A stretch of DNA of 64,000 nucleotides from Hyphomicrobiaceae bacterium. GTDB taxonomy: Bacteria; Pseudomonadota; Alphaproteobacteria; Rhizobiales; Hyphomicrobiaceae. The position numbers and the translations under genes were made by a program. Numbering within the stretch: the stretch's first letter is position 1; each line of letters begins with the position of its first letter. The stretch covers positions 124,001 to 188,000 of the forward strand of contig JAHDXT010000004.1 in assembly GCA_023384095.1 (NCBI GenBank), written 5' to 3'. The notes under the pieces were generated by a model. That model saw nothing but the letters and a program-made list of their open reading frames with translations. It had not been told where the DNA came from and did no database searches. This document shows, one piece after another, positions 39,844 to 49,246 of the stretch.

Positions 39844-40643
39844 ACGGAATTGCCTTGGGTCCGCTGGTGCTCGCAGCCGATCGGTTCGCCGTGGTGCTCG
39901 GCGTCATGGTCTTCATCGCGGTATCGGCCATCTTGGCGCGCCGCGTCGACCAGAAGTTCGACAGCTGGTCCTGGTGGGTGCTCGCGGGCGGCATTGCTGC
40001 TGCCCGAATGGGCCACGTTGCGCTCTACTGGAATAGTTTCGCCCAGGAACCCTGGCGCATGATCGCGCTGTGGGAGGGCGGGTTCTTTTGGCCGGCCGGC
40101 GCTGCCGCCATCCTCCTCACCATCCCGTTCGTTCTCGAGACGATGCGGCAGCGGGCGTGGTCGCTCGTGCCCCTCGCTGCGGCACTGGTGGTCTGGAATA
40201 CCGCCTGGCAATTGACCGGCGGCACACAGGCAACCCCCCTTCCACAGCAACCCTTGCCCGCGCTGACCGGCGAGACTTATGCGCTCAGCGCAAATACCGG
40301 CCGGCCGAAAGTGATCAATCTCTGGGCGTCGTGGTGCCCGCCCTGCCGGCGGGAAATGCCGATGATGGCCGAAATCGCCGCGTCTTCTGCAGACGTCAAT
40401 TTCTATTTCGTTAATCAAGGTGAGGGGCAAGAGGCGATCACGCGCTATCTCTCCAACGAGGGGCTCGCACTCGAGACAGTCCTGCTCGACCAATTCGGCA
40501 GCGTGGCCCGGCACTACGGCGCTCTGGGACTGCCTGCAACGCTTTTCATCGGCGCGGATGGAGTGCTTAAGAACGCTCATCTCGGAGAGATCTCGCGTGA
40601 AATTTTGCAGACCAATGTGGCCCGCCTGAGCAGCGGAAACTAG
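39840..40643 (+). CDS. TlpA-like thioredoxin with N-terminal Lgt-like membrane domain
   Basis: C-terminal VINLWASWCPPCRREMPMM; N-terminal GGIAAARMGHVALYWNSFAQEPWRMIALWEGGFFWPAGAAA resembles part of prolipoprotein diacylglyceryl transferase; 4-bp overlap with dsbD. Confidence 0.85.
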   Translation: MNGIALGPLVLAADRFAVVLGVMVFIAVSAILARRVDQKFDSWSWWVLAGGIAAARMGHVALYWNSFAQEPWRMIALWEGGFFWPAGAAAILLTIPFVLETMRQRAWSLVPLAAALVVWNTAWQLTGGTQATPLPQQPLPALTGETYALSANTGRPKVINLWASWCPPCRREMPMMAEIAASSADVNFYFVNQGEGQEAITRYLSNEGLALETVLLDQFGSVARHYGALGLPATLFIGADGVLKNAHLGEISREILQTNVARLSSGN

Positions 40644-40670
40644 GAGGCACGCTTGACTGAAAGGACTCAT

Positions 40671-41372
40671 ATGCGGATCACGCCACGTGTTCTGTTGCGT
40701 ACCGCGCTGATTGCACCGATGCCGCTTATTTTCGGCGCCTGCTCATCCATTTCGCAGACGGTGGCGGATTCCGCGCACGCGGCGGAGTCCGATGCCAAAT
40801 CGGGCTATGCGAAAATTTACGGCAAGGTCATCGATAATGACACCATCATCCCCGCCGTCGACGTCTCCAAAATCGATGAGCGCTATCTGCGCCAGATCGT
40901 AGGCTACAAAACCGACGAGCCGGTCGGCACGATCATCGTCGATCCCCATGCCCGATTTCTCTACCTCGTCATGGAAGGCGGCAAGGCAATGCGCTACGGC
41001 GTCGGCGTTGCCAAGGCTGGCCTCGAATTTCAGGGCGAAGCCGACATCTTGCGCAAAGCGGCCTGGCCGGGATGGACGCCGACGCCGAACATGATCAAGC
41101 GCGAGCCGGAGCGCTACGGTCCTTATGCCGGCGGCCTAAGTGGCGGACTTCATAATCCGCTCGGTGCACGCGCCCTTTATCTTTACAGGGACGGAAAGGA
41201 CACCCTCTATCGAATTCACGGGACGAACGAGCCATGGTCGATTGGAAAGCCCGTTTCGTCCGGCTGCATTCGCCTCCTGAACCAAGACATTCTCGATCTT
41301 TACAAGCGTGTTCCCAAAGGAGCGCGTATCGTCGTGCTCGATGAAAGCCAATCAGGCAAAGGAGAAATCTGA
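40671..41372 (+). CDS. L,D-transpeptidase (YkuD domain)
   Basis: HNPLGARALYLY...YRIHGTNEPWSIGKPVSSGCIRLLNQDILDLY catalytic motif; lipoprotein-like LIFGACSS. Confidence 0.92.
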   Translation: MRITPRVLLRTALIAPMPLIFGACSSISQTVADSAHAAESDAKSGYAKIYGKVIDNDTIIPAVDVSKIDERYLRQIVGYKTDEPVGTIIVDPHARFLYLVMEGGKAMRYGVGVAKAGLEFQGEADILRKAAWPGWTPTPNMIKREPERYGPYAGGLSGGLHNPLGARALYLYRDGKDTLYRIHGTNEPWSIGKPVSSGCIRLLNQDILDLYKRVPKGARIVVLDESQSGKGEI

Positions 41373-41373
41373 A

Positions 41374-41988
41374 ATGATCAGCCGCCGCCAGATGCTCACC
41401 GCAAGTGCCGCCGGAGCGACAGCGCTCGTCTACCCGTTTTCAATGGCCCGCGCGCAGGGCTCGCCTACGCCAGATCAAGTCTTCTTCGATCCTGAAATTC
41501 CCGCCCTCGGAAATCCAAAAGGCGACGTCACGATTGTGGAGTATTTCGATTATCAGTGCCCCTATTGCAAAGTCGGTCATCCGGAGCTGATGAAGGTTGT
41601 TGAGCAGGATGGCAAAGTGCGGCTGGTGATGAAAGACTTCCCGATATTCGGCTCGGTCTCGATTTATGCTTCGACTCTGGTGCTTGCTGCCCATTCCGAG
41701 AAGGCCTATGAGCAGGCTCTCAATGCTCTCATGGCCACCGAGGGTCGACTGAGAAAAGAACAGGTCGATGCGGCTTTGTTGAGAGCCGGCCTCGATCCGA
41801 CCGGGTTGCATCTTGCTTTCAAAAGAGACGCCAAGCGCATCGATGCGATTATCGCCCGCAACATGGCTCAGGCCAGCGCTTTCAATTTGGGCGGCACCCC
41901 AGCATTCGTCATCGGCCGAAAGATCTATCCGGGTCTGATGAATGAAAAGGCGCTCAAAGAAGCGATTGCAGAAGCGCGAAAGGCGTGA
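41374..41988 (+). CDS. DsbA-family thioredoxin (DsbA/DsbG-like)
   Basis: Tat-like signal MISRRQMLTASAAGATALVYPF; VEYFDYQCPYCKVGHPELM. Confidence 0.9.
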   Translation: MISRRQMLTASAAGATALVYPFSMARAQGSPTPDQVFFDPEIPALGNPKGDVTIVEYFDYQCPYCKVGHPELMKVVEQDGKVRLVMKDFPIFGSVSIYASTLVLAAHSEKAYEQALNALMATEGRLRKEQVDAALLRAGLDPTGLHLAFKRDAKRIDAIIARNMAQASAFNLGGTPAFVIGRKIYPGLMNEKALKEAIAEARKA

Positions 41989-42060
41989 GTGCCCAATGTG
42001 GGCCACAAATGAAGGCTGACAACCTTCTGACGGGAATGGTTTCATGGTGTGAGGTTCAGG

Positions 42061-42200
42061 CGGGACTTTCTCGACGCCCCTGCGCCAGTCCGCCGGAGTG
42101 CAGTTTGAGGGCGCAGGGCCATCAGCGCCTCGACGTCCCGGCGGGCGCGCCCAATGGTGAAGGATTTTAGTGTGGTGGACAGACTGAGCTAGTACAACAG
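42061..42200 (-). pseudogene. SPC-type P-type ATPase remnant
   Basis: LSLSTTLKSFTIGRARRDVEALMALRPQTALRRTGA matches FSLSTTLETLALGRARREVEALMGLRPETALRKTGA of the ATPase at 25940-27925, with an in-frame TAG. Confidence 0.8.
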
Positions 42201-42724
42201 GGAGGTGGCGTGGGGCTCGACGCCGGTCCAACAACCACGGGGAGCGACAGATGCAAAAATCGCAGATGTCCAAATCCAGTACGAGTTCGCGCGGGAGTGT
42301 GCTGGAGCGCACGATCGATGAGCTGTACCGCGATGGCCCCGAGCGGGCTGACGCTGTGGTGTTCGGCCGAGAAGTCGGGGCTACCCGCCGCCGACATGCC
42401 CGGCTGATGGCCGGCTCCGTCTCAGTGAACAGCACAGCTTGGGCGCAAGCCGAGCCGTCGGTAGAAAACCCCATGTTCTGACCTTCCGCCTTCCGAATGC
42501 CCTCAAGCGGACCCTCGTATCTCGGATCGATTTATTTCAAGCCGCTGTTTCGGAGTGTGGGCTTTCCGAATACATGTTACGTGCTGCTTTTGGCACAGCG
42601 GCAAGTGCGCCTTGTCGCTGTTTCGCCTGATTTGCCGGCCGCTCAAGTCCATGTCGAGCTTTGCCTGAGGATGCTAGGTCGGTTGCGCTTGATGAGACAT
42701 TGCTGCCAACGCATGAACGCGCTC

Positions 42725-42849
42725 GCGACCACGGCCTATCTGGAGACTGATCTAGAAATTAACGTGGTTTTTATGAGACGCTTGGCTTTCTTGTTGTCAA
42801 GCACGAACTCGCGCCTGTCGTGCCGAATCGGTTTATGAGCCGTCCGTCG
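42725..42849 (+). pseudogene. GNAT acetyltransferase C-terminal remnant, frameshifted
   Basis: AYLETDLEINVVF then (shifted frame) FYETLGFLVVKHELAPVVPNRFMSRP matches the C-terminal pattern of GNAT proteins. Confidence 0.5.
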
Positions 42850-43029
42850 TCATATAGCACGAAGCGCTCACTAACTTTCGTGGGATAATCACACAGCTAC
42901 GCAGCTTCCGTGAAGAAGGTTAGACTCCAGTCCCATCGCTTCCGCCCGAAAGTTCTTCAATCCTAAGAATCGTTTGTGATTCTCAGGCTGTTGAATTTGC
43001 CGTCAGCGTAGACTGGCGATCTCTCACTT

Positions 43030-43256
43030 GTCGGGTTTGTGGTGGGCTCTTCCTTCGGCGCGATCGGTTGCTGTCTGCGGCCGACGTCCTCTCCCGCTGC
43101 TGCCAGCAGCCTCGGCATCCGGATCAGATTGTAGACAGCCATCGCCACGGTACCGCATCCGCTTTCGACGAACCGTCCGCCACGCGGTACAGCGCCCAGC
43201 AGAGCTCGTCCGAGCTGTGAGTTGCGGGCTCGACCCTGATCCCGTTCGTCCGGCAC
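43030..43256 (-). mobile_element. Transposase C-terminal remnant (IS5-like)
   Basis: GTVAMAVYNLIRMPRLLA resembles the conserved (A)AYNL(I/V)R(L/M)PKLLA end of IS5-type transposases; no intact ORF or inverted repeats seen. Confidence 0.45.
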
Positions 43257-43350
43257 AGCCTTAAGGGCTGGAGGTTAGCGGTTCGAGAATGAGTTTAGCG
43301 TCTTCTTAAGAGTGGCCTGCCAAGCTATCGTTCTCACCCAACCCGAGGGG

Positions 43351-43992
43351 ATGCCAATGCGCGCCACCAGCGTTCCCGCCGCGATCGTTCTGCTTTGCTT
43401 ACAGCCATCCGTGGCTTTCGGGAGCGGCCACACCCAGCAAGAGTATGCAAGATTTGCTCGCGCTTACAGCGCAGCTAGCCCACCTCACGGCTTTGTCCGG
43501 TTCTGCAAAGCCAACCCGCAGGAGTGCACCGGTCAGTCCTTCGGGGCTATCCGGATCAGAGCAACTGCTGACCGCCTGGCCCAGCTCGACGATGTCAACC
43601 GCGCTGTCAATCGCGCGATTGAGCCAGTCACGGACAGGGATCAGTTCGGCGTCGAAGAACTGTGGACCATGCCAAGTACGGGCAAGGGGGATTGCGAGGA
43701 ATATGTCTTGCTCAAGCGGAAGCGCCTGCGGGAGATGCGTTGGGCGAGCAGTGCACTGCTGATCACAGTCGTACGCGATGAGAATGACGAGGGTCACGCA
43801 GTGCTCACGGTCCGTACCGATGCAGGGGACTTCATCCTCGACAACAGACATGACGACATCAGGCTCTGGAGTGAGGTCCCTTATACCTTCGTCATGCGCC
43901 AGTCGTACCTGGATCAGATGGCTTGGGTATCGCTGATCCCCGGTGAGCAACAGCCACCGGTCGGTGTCGCCAATGTCAAGCGCGCCTTCTGA
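43351..43992 (+). CDS. Transglutaminase-like cysteine peptidase (BTLCP family)
   Basis: VNRAIEPVTDRDQFGVEELWTMPSTGKGDCEEYVLLKRKRL...GHAVLTVRTDAGDFILDNRHDDI: Cys-His-Asp arrangement of the family. Confidence 0.85.
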   Translation: MPMRATSVPAAIVLLCLQPSVAFGSGHTQQEYARFARAYSAASPPHGFVRFCKANPQECTGQSFGAIRIRATADRLAQLDDVNRAVNRAIEPVTDRDQFGVEELWTMPSTGKGDCEEYVLLKRKRLREMRWASSALLITVVRDENDEGHAVLTVRTDAGDFILDNRHDDIRLWSEVPYTFVMRQSYLDQMAWVSLIPGEQQPPVGVANVKRAF

Positions 43993-44630
43993 CTCGGCGA
44001 CTTGCTGACCTGTGGCATTGGCGCAACTAGTCAATTGGAGCTGCCTCTCCGGAGGCTCGCATCCTGGGGTTACGGACGCTAGTGTATGCATCTGATGCCA
44101 ACAGATCATGCCGCAATAGACACGCTCACGACCTTTACGGAAAGGCGTTGGATGCCGGTCCGCAGTCTTTTGCGTGCTGCAATCGTGCTCATCGCGCTAC
44201 TGATGCAAACTCCGGCTGCTGATGCATTGGTGCGCGTGGCAGACCAGCCGCTTATCAGTGCCATTGGCGATTGTCATTTCGGAAAGGATCGCCACCGGCC
44301 GATTGATCATCATTGCTTCCATTCTGTTCGTTCCCATATCGCATCGGGGCAGCGCAATGCGGCTCCGGAAAATACGCCTGAGGGAGCTTCAAGGCCGAAC
44401 TTAGCCCAACTAGATGTGCGAGCCGAGCGCGCGCTCGCGTGCGCAGATGGCCTGGCCTGCTCTGCGGCTGATGATTTCAAGAGCGTATACGCCAGAACAC
44501 GCCGCATGCGCCCGTAGCGCGTCCATCTCTGTCCAGTGCAGGTGTCGTCCCCTGCGCGGACTCCATCAAGCGCAACCTTCTTCCAGCGTATTGATCCGAG
44601 CGCATTTTTCGCTCAAGAGAGGGATTTGAC

Positions 44631-45275
44631 ATGGATTCGAAGCTTCTCAACTTCTTCAGAATCACCTCGACCTGCATCTTCGCGATCTGCACACTGTTAA
44701 TCACTATCCAGGCGGCCAGCGCGCAATCTCTCCTCGACTGGTTCTCAGGTAATGAGGACACCGTGTCGGATCGGAGGTTGGTTGGATTCGACCCCGACTA
44801 CTCGCCCAATCAGATCATCGTAAGCTTCGGGGATCGGCGCCTCTATCACATCGTTCAACGAGGACAGGCAATCAGCTATCCGATTGCGGTTCCCAGTGGC
44901 GACAGCCGCTGGGATGGTACGCTTCTAGTGTCCCGAAAAATGGTGAACCCGCCCTGGACACCGACGCCGTCAATGCGGCGCGAGAATCCCAGTCTGCCAG
45001 CCACGGTGCCGGGCGGGCATCCACGCAATCCGCTTGGTGTCCGCGCCATCTATTTAGGCGATACACTCTACCGGATCCATGGAACTGACGCGCCATGGAC
45101 AATCGGCAAGAACGTGTCGCGTGGTTGCATCCGTATGCACAACGAGCACGTGATTGAGCTCTACGACAAAGTTCGCCGAGGCATGCGGGTGACTGCGACT
45201 TGGCAGCGGTTCAATCCAGACTCCATTGCGACCAGTCAGTCAGTAGAAACAGTACAGGACTGGCGTCCTTGGTAG
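44631..45275 (+). CDS. L,D-transpeptidase (YkuD domain)
   Basis: NPLGVRAIYLGDTLYRIHGTDAPWTIGKNVSRGCIRMHNEHVIELY. Confidence 0.92.
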   Translation: MDSKLLNFFRITSTCIFAICTLLITIQAASAQSLLDWFSGNEDTVSDRRLVGFDPDYSPNQIIVSFGDRRLYHIVQRGQAISYPIAVPSGDSRWDGTLLVSRKMVNPPWTPTPSMRRENPSLPATVPGGHPRNPLGVRAIYLGDTLYRIHGTDAPWTIGKNVSRGCIRMHNEHVIELYDKVRRGMRVTATWQRFNPDSIATSQSVETVQDWRPW

Positions 45276-45311
45276 GTGATCCTGCTGGCGGCCATGATCA
45301 CCACGCTGACC

Positions 45312-45349
45312 CAAATAGCCGCTAATCGGAATCAATCGGCGGCTATTTG
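45312..45349. terminator. Strong inverted repeat between convergent genes, possible bidirectional terminator
   Basis: CAAATAGCCGC-N16-GCGGCTATTTG, 11-bp perfect stem. Confidence 0.5.
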
Positions 45350-45385
45350 CGAATACGGTCGTTGATTGCGAAGCGGAACTCGTCG

Positions 45386-45697
45386 CTAGTTCTGCTTCTC
45401 GATTCTCATTAAGGTGAACTGCCCGTTCACCTTGTCCGCTTCAAAGCGGATTTTGTCGCCCGGCTTCACTTGTTTCAGCATGGCGGGATCGCTGGCGCGG
45501 AACACCATCGTCATGCCGGAGTCCATATCGAACTTCTTGATCGGCCCGTGCTTGATCGTGATCTTGCCGGCCGACTCGTCGACCTTCCTTATCTCACCCT
45601 CGACCATCTCGGACTGAGCTGCGGCCCCACCGACTCCTGCGAGTGCTGCCATGGCCAAGAGCGCCGCCGCTGCAAAAAACTTCCTCCTGCTCATCAT
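45386..45697 (-). CDS. CusF-like periplasmic copper-binding protein
   Basis: Signal peptide; EGEIRKVDESAGKITIKHGPIKKFDMDSGMTMVFRASDPAMLKQVKPGDKIRFEAD. Confidence 0.88.
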   Translation of the reverse strand: MMSRRKFFAAAALLAMAALAGVGGAAAQSEMVEGEIRKVDESAGKITIKHGPIKKFDMDSGMTMVFRASDPAMLKQVKPGDKIRFEADKVNGQFTLMRIEKQN

Positions 45698-45720
45698 CAC
45701 TCCGAACTCCTTCCTGCTCA

Positions 45721-46272
45721 TCACTGCTTCTTGGTTTTCGAGATGGCGGCCTCGACCGCCGGGCCGGCTTTGGCCGGCTTGACGACGATGACGCCCTTCA
45801 TGCCGGCTTCCATATGGCCGGGAATGAGGCATGCGAACTGGAATTCGCCCGCCTTGGTGAAATGCCAGACCGCGCTCGTGCCGGCCTTGGGCTTGAGCCG
45901 TTTCATGTTCGGCTCGTCGTGCTCCATCTCCGGGTTCTTCGCCATTTCCTCGGCGTGCTTCAAGTTCTCCTCGAAGGTCGCCAGCACGAACTCGTGCTCG
46001 AGCTCGCCATGGTTTTTCATGACGAAGCGGATCTGCTCGCCCTGCCGCACCTCGATCCGGCTCGGCACGAACTCCATTTTGCCGTCGCCCTCGCGCATGA
46101 TCACCTCGACCGTGCGTGACTTCTTCTTCGGGTCACCCGGCCGGCCGAAGTCGGTCTCCCCGTCGTGGGAATGGCTGTGACCGGCTGCACCCGGCCCTGC
46201 CGCGGCCAGTCCGGCGGACGCGACCAGGACCGCAAGCGACGCAAGTGCAGCGCCCATGCCTCGTAATTTCAT
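45721..46272 (-). CDS. Cupredoxin-like copper-binding protein
   Basis: HSHSHDG..., RQGEQIRFVMKNHGELEHEFVL, FTKAGEFQFACLIPGHMEAGMKG (type 1 copper site). Confidence 0.9.
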   Translation of the reverse strand: MKLRGMGAALASLAVLVASAGLAAAGPGAAGHSHSHDGETDFGRPGDPKKKSRTVEVIMREGDGKMEFVPSRIEVRQGEQIRFVMKNHGELEHEFVLATFEENLKHAEEMAKNPEMEHDEPNMKRLKPKAGTSAVWHFTKAGEFQFACLIPGHMEAGMKGVIVVKPAKAGPAVEAAISKTKKQ

Positions 46273-46297
46273 CGGGGTATCCTTCTTGCTGTTGATG

Positions 46298-47701
46298 CTA
46301 ATAGTGAGACTGACCGCCGCGGCCCGGCTTCACCGCCCGCAACTCGACACCGCTGGCTGTCGCCCCGACGCGAGTCGGTTTGCGCGCCGGCTGTTGCAGC
46401 GCTGCCTTGGATCCCTTGTATTCGTAAGCAACCGTGCCCTCGGGGTGGTTGAACCAGCCGGGATCCTTGTAGTCGTTCGCATCGAGCCCCTCGCGCACCT
46501 TCATCACCGTGAACATGCCGCCCATCTCGATCGGCCCGAACTGGCCGAAGCCCGTCATCATCGGCAGCGTGTTGGCCGGCGCCTCCATCTCCATCTCGCC
46601 CATCTCGGCCATCCCCGCCGAGCCCATCGGCATGTAGCCGTCGACCAGCCGCGAAATCTTCTTTTTGATCTCACGCTGATCGACACCGATGTAGGTCTTC
46701 ACGTCGTGTCCCATGGCGTTCATCGTGTGGTGCGACTTATGACAGTGGAGCGCCCAGTCGCCCGGCACATCGGCCACGAAATCGTAGGCGCGCATGGCCC
46801 CGACGGGGACGTCGATGGTGGTCTCCGGCCAGCGCGCGCTCTCCGGCACCCATCCGCCATCGGTGCAGGTGACGGAGAAGTGATAACCGTGCATGTGGAT
46901 GGGATGGTTGGTCATCGTCAGGTTGCCGACGCGCACCCGGGCGCGATCCCCCTTGCGCACGACGAAGTGATCGATGCCCGGGAAGACGCGGGAGTTGAAC
47001 GTCCACATGTTGAAGTCGGTCATCTCGTTCACCCGCGGCACATAGGTGCCGGGCTCAATGTCGTAGCTGGCGAGAAGGAACACGAAATCGCGATCGACGC
47101 GCATGAATTTCGGGTCCTTGGGATGGATGATGAAAGAACCCATCATGCCCATCGCCATCTGCACCATCTCGTCCGCATGCGGATGGTACATGAACGTCCC
47201 GCTCGACTTCACTTCCCACTCGTAGACGAACGTTTTGCCCGGCTTTATGTGCGGCTGGGTCAGACCGCCGACGCCGTCCATGCCCGAGGGCAGCAGCATG
47301 CCGTGCCAGTGAATGGTCGTGTGCTCGGGCAGCTTGTTGGTGACGAAGATGCGGACCTTATCACCCTCGACGCACTCGATGGTCGGGCCGGGGGACTGGC
47401 CGTTGTAGCCCCACAGGTGCGCTTTCATACCGGGCGCAATCTCGCGCACCACGGGTTCGGCGACGAGATGAAATTCCTTCCAATCGCCGTTCATGCGCCA
47501 CGGCAGCGTCCAGCCGTTGAGCGTCACCACCGGCTGGTAATCCGGCCCTGAAGAGGGAAACAGCGGCGGCTGCATCAGCGGCGAGGTCTGAATCGGGGCC
47601 TCGGGGATCGAGGCCGCCGCTGCGCGCCCGCTGACCTGGCTCGCGCTCATCAGCGCGAGCCCCGAGCTCGCCAGAAATGCCCTACGTGAGACTGTCATCA
47701 C
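46298..47701 (-). CDS. Multicopper oxidase (CopA-like)
   Basis: TIHWHGMLLPSGMDGV, GTFMYHPHADEMVQMA, HPIHMHGYHF, ALHCHKSHHTMNAMGH copper motifs. Confidence 0.93.
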   Translation of the reverse strand: MMTVSRRAFLASSGLALMSASQVSGRAAAASIPEAPIQTSPLMQPPLFPSSGPDYQPVVTLNGWTLPWRMNGDWKEFHLVAEPVVREIAPGMKAHLWGYNGQSPGPTIECVEGDKVRIFVTNKLPEHTTIHWHGMLLPSGMDGVGGLTQPHIKPGKTFVYEWEVKSSGTFMYHPHADEMVQMAMGMMGSFIIHPKDPKFMRVDRDFVFLLASYDIEPGTYVPRVNEMTDFNMWTFNSRVFPGIDHFVVRKGDRARVRVGNLTMTNHPIHMHGYHFSVTCTDGGWVPESARWPETTIDVPVGAMRAYDFVADVPGDWALHCHKSHHTMNAMGHDVKTYIGVDQREIKKKISRLVDGYMPMGSAGMAEMGEMEMEAPANTLPMMTGFGQFGPIEMGGMFTVMKVREGLDANDYKDPGWFNHPEGTVAYEYKGSKAALQQPARKPTRVGATASGVELRAVKPGRGGQSHY

Positions 47702-47719
47702 ATACTCCTTGAACGAATA

Positions 47720-49201
47720 TCAATGGCCTGCAGGCTCGGCCCCGCCGCCGGCCGCGACGGTCATCGGCGCTTCACCGTCTCCGGCACCACCTCTGCCGCC
47801 GAAAATGGCGGTGGAAAGATCGACGGTGGCGAGCCAGAACTCGCGCCGGGCCTCGATGGCCTGCACGTTGGAAGTGATGCGAGCGCGCACGTCGCCGAGC
47901 AGCTCGAAGACGTCGGTAATCATGGCGTTGTAATTGAGCAGCGCTTCATCCGAGATGATCTGCCGTAAGGGCAGGATCTCGCGCTCGTAATGGCGCGCGA
48001 TGTCGTAGGTGCCGCGATAGGCCTGGTAGGCCTCGCGCGCCTCGGAGCGCACATTGACTGCCCGCTCCAGCAGCCGATTGACCGCCTGCATGTAGGTCTC
48101 CTCGGCGCGTACCAGTCGTGCCTCGCCGAAATCATAGATGGGGATCTGGAACTCGACCTCGAGACCGCGCTTGCGGGTGATTTCAGTCTCCTTCTTGCCG
48201 TGCTCGATCGTTTCCTCCTTCTCCTTGCTGGAGAGGCCGGCAACCTCGAGCACGTTGATGAAGCGGGTGCGCTTCGTGAGCCCCAATTCCTGGGCCAGAA
48301 TATCGAGCTCCATCTGCGAGATAATGAGGTCGATTCGGCGGCTGACCGCCTCCTTCTCGACCGTCTCCATCGCGCGCGGGCTCTTCGGCAGCGGCGGAAG
48401 ACTGTCCGGGAGCCGGAACTTCGTCTGCTCACCCCATAGTCCCAGCGTACGGATCAGGCGTTCGCGCTCGGTGCGCTGCCCGAGCCGCGCCATGGCAAGC
48501 TGACTGCTGACCTCGGCGTAGAGCACATTCCCGCGGGCCTGGTCGAGCTTGGACATGGCCCCGGTCTCGCCGAGCTGCTTGGAGAGATCGGCGATCGCCT
48601 CGGTCGACAGGCGCGCGCTCTCGAGGGCCTTGGCACTTTCGTTGGCCGCAACCGCCCGGTAATAGGCGCGACGCGCGTCGGCCGCGGTGCGCAGCGTCGC
48701 TTCCACGGCGCGCATCTGCGCTTGGGCGAATCGCGCCTCGGCAATCTCGCGGCGGCGCGGCAGCGTCAGCAGCCCGAGCACATTCTGCAGGATCTGGCGT
48801 TCGACCTCGTAGCCGCCGGACCAGACGAGCCGCGCCAGCGCCACCGTCGGCGGCGGCGGCAGGCTCGCTTCGACCATCTGCGCCTCAGAAATGCCGAGCT
48901 CATTGTAGGCCGCCTGCAGTCCGCGATTGTTGAGCAACGCGATCTGCACGGCGCTCGATGCGGTCAGCGGTTTGGCGAGCAGGGCCTTGACCCGCGCCTC
49001 GACGATGGCCGCCTCCTCCGCCGTTCGAACCTTGACCGCCTCCTTGCCGAGTTGCTCGCCCGCCAATGCCGCGACGGTGAACATCCCCCCATCAGGCGAG
49101 AAATTCGCGCAGCCCCCGGTCACCAGAGGCAGCATCAGGACAGCGGCGATCCACCATCCCATTCCGTAGCCCTGGTACCGAGCATTGCCCCTCATAAGCA
49201 T
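47720..49201 (-). CDS. TolC-family outer membrane protein (lipoprotein)
   Basis: LVTGGCANFSP lipobox-like; OEP repeats with long coiled-coil; directly upstream of the copper oxidase. Confidence 0.85.
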   Translation of the reverse strand: MLMRGNARYQGYGMGWWIAAVLMLPLVTGGCANFSPDGGMFTVAALAGEQLGKEAVKVRTAEEAAIVEARVKALLAKPLTASSAVQIALLNNRGLQAAYNELGISEAQMVEASLPPPPTVALARLVWSGGYEVERQILQNVLGLLTLPRRREIAEARFAQAQMRAVEATLRTAADARRAYYRAVAANESAKALESARLSTEAIADLSKQLGETGAMSKLDQARGNVLYAEVSSQLAMARLGQRTERERLIRTLGLWGEQTKFRLPDSLPPLPKSPRAMETVEKEAVSRRIDLIISQMELDILAQELGLTKRTRFINVLEVAGLSSKEKEETIEHGKKETEITRKRGLEVEFQIPIYDFGEARLVRAEETYMQAVNRLLERAVNVRSEAREAYQAYRGTYDIARHYEREILPLRQIISDEALLNYNAMITDVFELLGDVRARITSNVQAIEARREFWLATVDLSTAIFGGRGGAGDGEAPMTVAAGGGAEPAGH

Positions 49202-49246
49202 CCGTATGATCCCGTGTGTTCTTGTCTGCGGCCACTGGCGCGGGCG

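Noticed and set aside
39645-40670. 341-aa minus ORF opposite the TlpA fusion
   Set aside because: Antisense shadow of a well-supported gene.
44086-44517. 143-aa plus ORF with CHFGKDRHRPIDHHCFH segment as a fourth CopL-like protein
   Set aside because: Signal-like N-terminus but the Cys/His pattern does not align with the other CopL-like ORFs, and it is not upstream of an oxidase.
46256-47551. 431-aa plus ORF antisense to the copper oxidase
   Set aside because: His/Arg-rich complement of a Met/His-rich coding gene; no independent support.
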